Shown one piece after another: positions 1-6,400 of a DNA stretch of 6,931 bases. How positions within the stretch are numbered: position 1 is the first letter of the stretch; each line of letters opens with the position of its first letter. Made by a program: the position numbers and the translations under genes. Location: NCBI GenBank assembly GCA_027858215.1, contig JAQIDD010000123.1, positions 1 to 6,931 on the forward strand, written 5' to 3'. The notes beneath the pieces were generated by a model. The model ran no database searches. It was not told where the DNA came from and saw only the letters and a program-made list of their open reading frames with translations. This stretch comes from Candidatus Delongbacteria bacterium. GTDB taxonomy: Bacteria; Bacteroidota; Bacteroidia; Bacteroidales; ML635J-15.

Positions 1-638
1 CCATTGTTGTATCGAAAATCCTAGTTCCCCAAACAAAAGATGTCAGCGGAAAAGTGGAAATCTCAAAAGATAAAGTGGGATCAAACATCCTCGATGCCCT
101 GTCAAATGGAACAACTGAAGGCCTTAAACTGGCCGTTAATGTGGCTGCCATGCTGCTGGTTTTTGTGGCTGTAATAGCATTGCTAAACGGCTTTTTTGGG
201 TGGATCGGTGGCTTAACTAACCTAAACCCTGTCATTGCTGATGCCACCAACGGGGAATATACATCCCTTTCCTTACAATTTATTCTTGGATATACCTTTG
301 CCCCTTTAATGTGGGTTATTGGTGTGGCTGGACCCGATATTGATTTGGTAGGCAGATTACTCGGAGAAAAACTCATCATGAGCGAATTCATCGGATACAT
401 CAGCCTTGCTGAGCTAAAAGATGCCAGTGCTTTTGCTGAACAAAAATCCATCCTGATGGCCACATATATGCTGTGCGGATTTGCCAATTTTGCCTCCATT
501 GGCATACAAATCGGAGGCATCGGGTCTCTGGCACCCAATCAGCGTAAACAATTGTCCATTTTCGGCATGAGAGCTTTGCTTGGCGGGATGCTTGCTTCCC
601 TCCTCTCTGCTACCATGGTGGGGATTATCCTGGGGTAA
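1..638 (+). CDS. nupC: NupC-type concentrative nucleoside transporter, C-terminal part
   Basis: This inner-membrane protein would import nucleosides by cation symport (CNT family). The reading frame is open from base 3 to the TAA at 636-638, so 211 residues are visible and the true start lies upstream of the window. The GTG at 54 is an internal valine, not a start. Visible family marks are the NGTTEGLKLAVNVAAML block, FAPLMWVIGV, KLIMSEFIGY and CGFANFASIGI followed by GGIGSLAP. The Glu of SEF (codon 384-386) and the Asn and Ser of ANFAS match residues that bind the nucleoside ribose in Vibrio CNT (Glu332, Asn368, Ser371). The usual Asn before that Glu (NEF) is Ser here. Several hydrophobic segments fit the C-terminal transport domain. 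thyA follows after 43 bases on the same strand with no promoter motif seen between them, so co-transcription is likely. Substrate specificity cannot be read from this fragment. Confidence 0.93.
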   Translation, partial: IVVSKILVPQTKDVSGKVEISKDKVGSNILDALSNGTTEGLKLAVNVAAMLLVFVAVIALLNGFFGWIGGLTNLNPVIADATNGEYTSLSLQFILGYTFAPLMWVIGVAGPDIDLVGRLLGEKLIMSEFIGYISLAELKDASAFAEQKSILMATYMLCGFANFASIGIQIGGIGSLAPNQRKQLSIFGMRALLGGMLASLLSATMVGIILG

Positions 639-681
639 TCCTGATTTACTTGAAGGTAACATGTAAACGAAATATACACAA

Positions 682-1476
682 ATGAAACAATACCTTACAT
701 TACTCAATCATGTCCTAACAAACGGCACTAAAAAAAGCGACCGCACAGGCACCGGCACTATTTCCGTGTTCGGATACCAGAACCGCTATAATCTTTCTGA
801 AGGATTACCTGTGGTGACAACCAAAAAATTGCATTTACGGTCTATCATTCACGAATTGCTGTGGTTTTTACAGGGCGATACAAACATACAATACCTTAAA
901 GACAATAACGTCCGTATTTGGGATGAGTGGGCTGATGAAAACGGCGATCTTGGACCTGTTTACGGACATCAATGGCGCTCCTGGCCAACCCCTGACGGCA
1001 AACACATAGATCAAATCAGCAATGTGGTTGAATCCCTGAAAAACAAGCCTGACAGCCGCAGGCATATTGTGAGTGCCTGGAACGTTGCCAACGTGGATAA
1101 TATGGCTCTTCCCCCCTGTCACATGCTTTTTCAGTTTTATGTGGCCGATAACAAATTATCATGTCAGTTGTATCAACGCAGCGCTGATTTGTTCCTCGGC
1201 GTGCCTTTCAATATTGCATCTTACGCTTTACTTACAATGATGATGGCACAGGTAACAGGCTATGAACCCGGTGATTTTGTACATACTTTTGGCGATGCTC
1301 ATATTTATCTGAATCACATCGAACAAGTAAAACTACAATTATCCCGGGAACCACGTCAATTACCTGAAATGTGGATTAATCCGGAAATTAAATCCATCTT
1401 TGAGTTTTCTTTCGATGATTTTGAATTAAAAAATTATAACCCTCATCCCCATATTAAAGGGAAGGTAGCGGTATAA
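682..1476 (+). CDS. thyA: Thymidylate synthase ThyA
   Basis: ThyA converts dUMP and 5,10-methylenetetrahydrofolate to dTMP and dihydrofolate in the cytoplasm. The protein is 264 residues, the same length as E. coli ThyA, and aligns to it by eye without gaps. The catalytic Cys is Cys146 in PPCHMLFQFY. Other expected residues are Arg21 in DRTGTGT, Arg166 in QRS, Asp169, Asn177 in PFNIAS, and His207 and Tyr209 in DAHIYLNH. The C-terminus (HPHIKGKVAV) keeps the small hydrophobic end that closes over the active site. Residue 168, Cys in E. coli, is Ala here, which is not a catalytic position. The start is the only ATG that gives the standard N-terminus (MKQYL). The gene ends in tandem stops TAATAA. 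A start-stop pair ATGTAA at 661-666 lies in the leader but has no clear role. folA downstream recycles the dihydrofolate this enzyme makes. Confidence 0.98.
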   Translation: MKQYLTLLNHVLTNGTKKSDRTGTGTISVFGYQNRYNLSEGLPVVTTKKLHLRSIIHELLWFLQGDTNIQYLKDNNVRIWDEWADENGDLGPVYGHQWRSWPTPDGKHIDQISNVVESLKNKPDSRRHIVSAWNVANVDNMALPPCHMLFQFYVADNKLSCQLYQRSADLFLGVPFNIASYALLTMMMAQVTGYEPGDFVHTFGDAHIYLNHIEQVKLQLSREPRQLPEMWINPEIKSIFEFSFDDFELKNYNPHPHIKGKVAV

Positions 1477-1519
1477 TAAAAATCGCTATATTCTAAATAT
1501 CGGTTGAGTTGAAAAACAC

Positions 1520-1527
1520 TATCTTTG
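1520..1527 (+). promoter_or_regulatory. Bacteroidota -7 promoter box (TATCTTTG), probably for folA
   Basis: TATCTTTG matches the Bacteroidota primary-sigma -7 consensus TAnnTTTG exactly. It lies 44 bases after the thyA stop. A -33 TTTG at the usual spacing of about 19 bases is not present; the nearest TTG triplets (1504-1506, 1509-1511) are too close. If used, transcription would start near 1534 and give a folA leader of about 190 bases that includes the hairpin element. The match to the core is seen directly; the function is inferred. Confidence 0.5.
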
Positions 1528-1551
1528 CCAATGAAAATGATGAGAAAATCC

Positions 1552-1654
1552 AAAGTTTAAAGTTCAAAATAAGGGTTTAGGGTTTAGGTTTAAAATATAT
1601 CATGACCTAAACCCTAAAACATAATGATTAACTCCTTATTTCGTTTTTGAACTT
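1552..1654 (+). repeat. Heptamer repeat and long imperfect hairpin in the thyA-folA gap
   Basis: The left arm has a 7-base rhythm: AAAGTTT, AAAGTTC, a degenerate unit, GGGTTTA, GGGTTTA, then GGTTTA (1552-1592). The heptamer GGGTTTA is a permutation of the plant-type telomere repeat TTTAGGG. The tract folds on a partner arm: 1576-1589 pairs perfectly with 1605-1618 (14 base pairs, 15-base loop), 1570-1574 pairs with 1634-1638, and 1560-1569 pairs perfectly with 1645-1654. It could be a dispersed intergenic repeat (REP or MITE-like), a thyA terminator or attenuator, or a structured folA leader. There is no T-run directly after the inner stem, so a classic terminator is not favoured. The pairing was read by eye; no folding energy was computed. 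Confidence 0.6.
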
Positions 1655-1726
1655 AATTCATTTATTCATAGAACACAATTATTAAATTTATCAACTATTT
1701 ATTAGAATAGAACTAAAAACATTAAT

Positions 1727-2233
1727 ATGAGCTTTTCCATTATTGTTGCGATAGCAAAAAACAGGGGCATCGGCAAAAACAATGACCTCTTGTATTACAT
1801 AAAAGATGATCTGAAACGATTCAAGAAAATCACCACCGGGCATAACATCATTATGGGCAGGAATACATTTCTCTCCCTCCCAAATGGACCATTGCCCAAT
1901 CGAAAAAATATTGTCATCACAGATAATCCTGAAGACTGCTCCCTGCCTGATAAATACCCTGATCGTGAATGCATTATGGTAGATTCTATAGAAAAAGCGA
2001 TCAAACAATGCAACCCTAATGAAGAAAATTTCATCATAGGTGGTGGAAGCATATATAAACAATTTTTTCCTTATGCTGATAAATTATATTTAACGATTGT
2101 ACATGAAGAACCAGACGCAGACATATTTTTCCCGGATTACAATAACAAAATGTGGAAGGAAATATGGAAAGAAGATCATTTTGAACACAAACCACCATAT
2201 TCGGATTTAATTTTAGAGAGAGTTGGCAAATGA
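1727..2233 (+). CDS. folA: Dihydrofolate reductase FolA
   Basis: FolA reduces dihydrofolate to tetrahydrofolate with NADPH, replenishing the cofactor consumed by ThyA. The protein has 168 residues, a normal size for bacterial DHFR. Visible family motifs are VAIAKNRGIGKNNDLL at the N-terminus (Met20-loop region), the catalytic acid Asp28 in KDDLKRFK (Asp27 in E. coli), the NADPH-binding IIMGRNTF, PLPNRKNIVIT, and the IIGGGSIY loop near residues 103-110. The usual L-P-W at the start of the active-site helix is L-L-Y here (residues 21-23), so the Pro and the near-invariant Trp are replaced. Similar LLY or LLW variants occur, as far as I recall, in other Bacteroidota enzymes. The ATG at 1727 gives the standard N-terminus. 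The stop overlaps the start of the lipoprotein gene by four bases (ATGA). Identity is secure; trimethoprim sensitivity cannot be read from sequence. Confidence 0.97.
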   Translation: MSFSIIVAIAKNRGIGKNNDLLYYIKDDLKRFKKITTGHNIIMGRNTFLSLPNGPLPNRKNIVITDNPEDCSLPDKYPDRECIMVDSIEKAIKQCNPNEENFIIGGGSIYKQFFPYADKLYLTIVHEEPDADIFFPDYNNKMWKEIWKEDHFEHKPPYSDLILERVGK

Positions 2234-3093
2234 ACAGATTAACACAAATGCTTATCATAATTTTTGCATGGATAACACTATTGTCAATTCCATCATGTGA
2301 AATTCATTATGACAATACCGTTTCAACCGAACAGGCAATCAACATCATGAACCAAGGGGCACAGGGAGTTACAATCTTCAAGGACATAACAAACCAGATA
2401 ACAAACATTGCCCGTTATTCAGATGACAGTTTACTTAACAGACAAATTTCTGATTCTTTAATCAAAGATCCATACCCATCACTAAGCATTGAACCTTTTG
2501 ACAATGAAACCTGGCCAAAGACCATTACAATGAACTATGGCCCGGTAAACCATCTTTGCCCCGATATGCGTGAAAGGCGTGGAAAACTCATCATTACAGC
2601 AACCGGCTTGTTTGAAAATTCGGGAGCTGAATATACCGTCAGCTTTGAGAACTTTTATCAAAGCAATTACAATATCCAGGGACAGTTGACCATCACAAAC
2701 CTCGGTAAAAATGATCAGGACAAAACGGAATACGAGATTTCGGCTTCAGGCATCAACATAAACACACCAGATGCAAAAACTTTCTATTACAATCAAAACA
2801 ACACACGTATATGGCAGGAAGGCGAAGAAACACCGCTGAATTATGAGGATGATGTATATTATGTTAATGGCGAACAATTTGGCTACAGTTCTGACTCCGT
2901 TCAATATAAAATGAGTATAAGTGACAAGAAACCTCTTGATATTTGGGTTAAGTGCAGGTGGATACGAGCCGGTGTTTTAAACATTGATATTGAAACCATT
3001 CCGGATATTTCACTTGATTTCGGAGACGGGGAATGCAACAACTACGCCACAGCTACTTATGATGGCGAAGAATACATCATCAACATGGATTAA
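2230..3093 (+). CDS. Putative lipoprotein of a Bacteroidota beta-rich family, function unknown
   Basis: This is a 287-residue envelope protein of unknown function. Residues 4-19 are hydrophobic and end in a lipobox, SIPSC, with Cys23 as the likely lipidated residue. The next residues (EIHYDN) do not form the acidic surface-export signal seen in some Bacteroidota. The mature part is rich in predicted beta strands and has a recognisable order of motifs: WPKTITMNYG (95-104), a Cys at 110, RRGKLIITATG (116-126), FEN, RIWQEG (193-198), DDVYYVNGEQFG (207-218), KCRW (241-244) and DFGDGECNN (263-271). I recognise this pattern from hypothetical lipoproteins of Bacteroidota but know no function. Cys110, Cys242 and Cys269 could form a disulfide. 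Its ATG overlaps the folA TGA, implying translational coupling. No role in folate metabolism is suggested by the sequence, so the link may be only transcriptional. Confidence 0.85.
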   Translation: MNRLTQMLIIIFAWITLLSIPSCEIHYDNTVSTEQAINIMNQGAQGVTIFKDITNQITNIARYSDDSLLNRQISDSLIKDPYPSLSIEPFDNETWPKTITMNYGPVNHLCPDMRERRGKLIITATGLFENSGAEYTVSFENFYQSNYNIQGQLTITNLGKNDQDKTEYEISASGININTPDAKTFYYNQNNTRIWQEGEETPLNYEDDVYYVNGEQFGYSSDSVQYKMSISDKKPLDIWVKCRWIRAGVLNIDIETIPDISLDFGDGECNNYATATYDGEEYIINMD

Positions 3094-3150
3094 TGTCGCA
3101 ATCTTCTTTCTTCAACCTGCATTTTTCCAAAATTGAACATTTTCATCATG

Positions 3151-3182
3151 TTTGCAGTTTAAAACAAAGATTCATATTTTTG
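3151..3182 (+). promoter_or_regulatory. Bacteroidota-type promoter (TTTG - 20 bases - TATTTTTG)
   Basis: TTTG at 3151-3154 and TATTTTTG at 3175-3182 match both boxes of the Bacteroidota consensus (TTTG, about 19 bases, TAnnTTTG) with a 20-base spacer. This is the only two-box match I found in the intergenic DNA. Transcription would start near 3188, at the left edge of the inverted-repeat element, and run toward the 3' end of the oppositely oriented adhesin gene. No convincing gene follows, so a non-coding or antisense RNA is possible. AT-rich DNA yields chance matches, so activity is inferred only. Confidence 0.5.
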
Positions 3183-3186
3183 TACC

Positions 3187-3342
3187 CTAATTAGTATCTG
3201 TCCATAATGACTGATTTCTTCGTTACGCTCGTATTTAAAACAGTCATTTACGAAAGTAAAATCCTTGGTTTTAAATACTTCGCAGGCCTCGAACTCAAAC
3301 ATTATGAACAAGACAATGATTTTATTGACAGACACTATTTAG
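3187..3342. repeat. MITE-like element with 16-base imperfect terminal inverted repeats and nested hairpins
   Basis: The ends CTAATTAGTATCTGTC (3187-3202) and its imperfect reverse complement at 3327-3342 match at 14 of 16 positions. Inside are further inverted pairs: CATAATG 3203-3209 with CATTATG 3300-3306, AATGACTG 3206-3213 with CAGTCATT 3241-3248, and an exact 11-base pair, GTATTTAAAAC 3231-3241 with GTTTTAAATAC 3268-3278. A small hairpin TTTAC-GAAA-GTAAA lies at 3247-3260. Some pairs share bases and are therefore alternatives. The left-end core AGTATCTGT recurs in direct orientation at 3357-3365. No transposase gene and no clear target-site duplication are visible. This could be a non-autonomous transposable element, an insertion-sequence remnant or a structured RNA; I cannot assign a family. 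Confidence 0.5.
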
Positions 3343-3393
3343 AAGTAAGTAAAGTAAGTATCTGTGTTTTATATCTTCATTATATTAATTCGG

Positions 3394-3463
3394 TAGCCAC
3401 AATTTATTTAACTTATTTGAAAAATAAAGTCATTGCTTCTCCCTTTAACATCTACTGTGGCTA
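3394..3463. repeat. Inverted repeat at the convergent gene boundary
   Basis: TAGCCACA at 3394-3401 is an exact inverted copy of TGTGGCTA at 3456-3463. Inside it, TTTATTT (3403-3409) pairs with AAATAAA (3422-3428) around a 12-base loop. It sits 14 bases past the stop of the minus-strand adhesin gene, so it could act in 3'-end formation or be the edge of a decayed element. The stems are short and mostly AT, so a strong terminator is not supported. The rest of 3343-3477 shows only a short GTAA-rich tract (3345-3360). Confidence 0.3.
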
Positions 3464-3477
3464 AACACTTCAACGCA

Positions 3478-6400
3478 TTAATAAACCAGAGTAACTGTAC
3501 CGGTTTTTGGTTCTGTACCATTAAACAGTTTTAAGAAATATATGTAAGTTCCCATTGGAACTTTTTTGCCTGTTAATGTGGTTCCGTCCCAAGGATCGTC
3601 CCCATAGTGACCTTCATACACAACTTGTCCCCAGCGGTTGAATATTTGGACCAGGTATTTGGGGAACATATCAAGGTTTTCAATGATCCAGGTATCATTG
3701 TTGTTATCGCCGTTGGGTGTAAATGCATTTGGAATACGCAGGCATTCAACTGGAGCATCAACCAATGTTATTGTTTCCAGTTCATATTCACATTCATTGG
3801 CATCTTTAATTGTGATGAGGTAAGAGCCTTCGTATAAGTCATTAAAATAAGGAAGATTGAATGAATAGGTGTCCCAGGAAAATGTGTATGGTTCAGTTCC
3901 GCCCTTAACATCAAGTTCAATGTAGCCATCATTGTTCCCAATACAACTTGGATCTTGTGAAACATAGTCTGCTGTCAGTGGAGCCGGTTCATGAATATTG
4001 ATACTTGTATCAGAAGTACATCCATGACTGTCTGTTACGATAAGGTTATATTGTCCGGACAAAAGATTGGTTAATGTACTATTTGTTGTGGTGTTTCCAT
4101 TGACATGCCATTCGAAATTATATGGAGGTGTTCCTCCTGATGCACCTGCACTAACCTGTCCATCCTGATAGCCGAAACATGTAATATCTCTTTTTACAAT
4201 GTTCGATGCCAAGGGCGCATCCGGCTCATCAATGAATACACTGTCAGAATTTTGACATCCATTTACATCGGAGACCACAACGTTGTAATATCCGGATGGT
4301 TGATCCATTAGGGAGTCCTGTGAGGATAAGCCATCCCAGTCATAAGCATATGGTGGTATCCCTCCGTCAGCGATAGCAAAAGCATAGCCGTCAGACCCAC
4401 CATGGCAGTTAACAGGTTCTGTGATGAAAGATAATGTAATGCTTTCTGGATCTGTAATGTAATGAGTATTAGATCCGGAACAACCAAGAGAATCATGTGC
4501 AACCACGGCATATGTACCTGCTTCGAGATTATCAATGGTTTGTGTGTTGTCGCCGGTATCCCATGAATAATCTATGGGGGAAACTCCGTCGGTACAATTT
4601 GCGGTCAGTACAGCATTGGAATCTCCATGACAGACGAGAGGTGTTTCTGTAATGTTTACAGTCAGGTGTCCATGTGTGGGGACCGTCATGGTTATTTCAG
4701 CAGAACAACCTTCAGTATCTGAAACGGTAACAGTATAGTCACCTGCAACGATTCCTGTTAATGTGGATCCTCCTGTGCTTATTCCTTCCCAATCATAGGA
4801 AAAACCACCATTTCCACCTGTAACAATTACTCCACATGCTCCCGGGTTGATGCCGCAAAGTACCGGAGAGATGTCCGCATCCAGGACTAGGGAATCAGGT
4901 TGGTCAATGGTTGCCGATGTGATGGCTTCGCATCCGTTATTGTCTGTCACAGTAACAAGATATACCCCCGCTTCAACGTTGTTAAGTGTGGTTCCTGTTT
5001 GTTGATTGCTCCATTCAAAATCATAACTTCCTGTGCCACCTGACGCAGAGGCTGTTGCTGATCCATTAGCATCGCCATGACATGATACGTGTTCAGAATT
5101 TGTAATGTTTATGGTTAGTTCAGGAGGATTTGTCAGGGTGATATCCTGAGTTGATGTACACCCCCAGGAGTCTTCAACAATAACTGTATAGGTGCTTGCT
5201 GTGAGATTTTCAATGCTTGGACCGTTATCAATACCGGGCCATGTAAAAACAGGATTTGTTGATCCGGGGCTGCTGACAATGATGTTGCCGGTGGCATCGC
5301 CATAACATAATGGATCATTGGCTTCGACAACGGTGATAGCAGGAAGATCATGTACTTCAATGTCATAACTTTCTGTGTTAGAACAAGACCCCACAGTAAC
5401 ATCATAATATATGGTGTGTGTGCCTACGTCTGCAGTAGCGGGATCAAATTCTCCTGTAACAGCATCGGTAATGCCGGCGCCGCTCCAGGTGCCTCCTGGT
5501 GTGGCTGCCGAGAATATGATAGGGGATTCGTCCACACAAACATTGTCAGGCCCGCTAATGGTGGCATCAGGCAGAGGTTCTACGGTCACATCCATGACAT
5601 ACTGGGTAGCCTGTTGACCACCGTCGGGGGTAAATGTGTATGCTGTTGTTCCTGCTGATGCCGTGGAGATCACGGAAGGAGACCATGTCCCTGATATGCC
5701 GTTTAACGAAGTATCAGGAAGTGGATCAGGAGTATCCCCGACACAATAAGGCCCCAGATCATTAAAGGTGGGGGCAATGAAAATTTTGCATAAAATATAC
5801 GGATCATCTGAGAAATCATTCCATGCTGTTTCTTCTGCATAATCAAAAGGTGTGGCTGCATTGACATAACTTGAAAGAATAGCTTCCCACTGCGTGTTTG
5901 CTGAACTCCAGTTGGCAATGCCTTCCCATGTGCCGTCTGTACTTTCATCAAAGAAAATATCCATGGTTACCGGTGATGTGCCGGATGTTCTGTCAACCTG
6001 ATGATAGAAAAGGGAGTTCACTTCAGAAACACCGGGTTCCAGGTTGGTGATGTCATATCCTTCAATGCTGGCATCAAGGTTGGCCATTCTTACGGTGTAT
6101 GTGTTTGCCGTTGTGTTTTCCGGTGTAAGTTCTACAGGCCTGTAGCGGGTTATGCCAAGACTTGATCCCACCGGAAAAAGATATGCATCAGATAGATTTG
6201 TATTCCTTGCTAGATGACCTCCATTGAGGCTTGAAACAAAACCAGTGGTACGTGTAATGGCACCCGGATCGGTATTTTCCATGAAAAACACATGGGTTTC
6301 TGTTTGCAATTCCAGGTGTTTCAAATCCAGAATCCCTGTGCAGTATTGGTCGATTTGTTGGGTTTTGAGTCCGGTTCCATCCAAAGTCAGGTTGTAAAAA

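Noticed and set aside
54..638. GTG at 54 as start of the transporter gene
   Set aside because: The frame is open to the left edge of the window and the upstream residues (KILVPQTKD) match the transporter family, so the GTG is internal.
661..666. ATGTAA start-stop pair ahead of thyA as a regulatory minimal ORF
   Set aside because: A single six-base occurrence is expected often by chance and nothing else nearby supports ribosome stalling or regulation.
1531..1560. Nine-codon peptide ATG at 1531 as a folA leader peptide
   Set aside because: It would start at or before the predicted transcription start, and the peptide shows no run of regulatory codons.
1691..2062. Minus-strand open frame of 123 codons opposite folA
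   Set aside because: It is antisense to a secure DHFR gene, has no recognisable motif and no promoter match.
3207..3464. An 85-codon open frame starting 25 bases after the promoter match
   Set aside because: It begins inside the inverted-repeat element and runs through its internal stems and the AT-rich tail. The peptide has no recognisable motif and an irregular Ile/Tyr/Phe-rich composition typical of translated non-coding AT-rich DNA. The promoter position keeps a small chance that it is real.
3751..5328. Repeated block considered as a CRISPR array or DNA tandem repeat
   Set aside because: The periodicity is at protein level (about 225 bases per unit) with diverged DNA, no short identical repeats and no spacers.
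5350..5658. Plus-strand open frame of 102 codons opposite the adhesin gene
   Set aside because: It lies wholly within the clearly coding minus-strand gene; its Cys/Gly-rich sequence is a shadow of the repeat coding strand.
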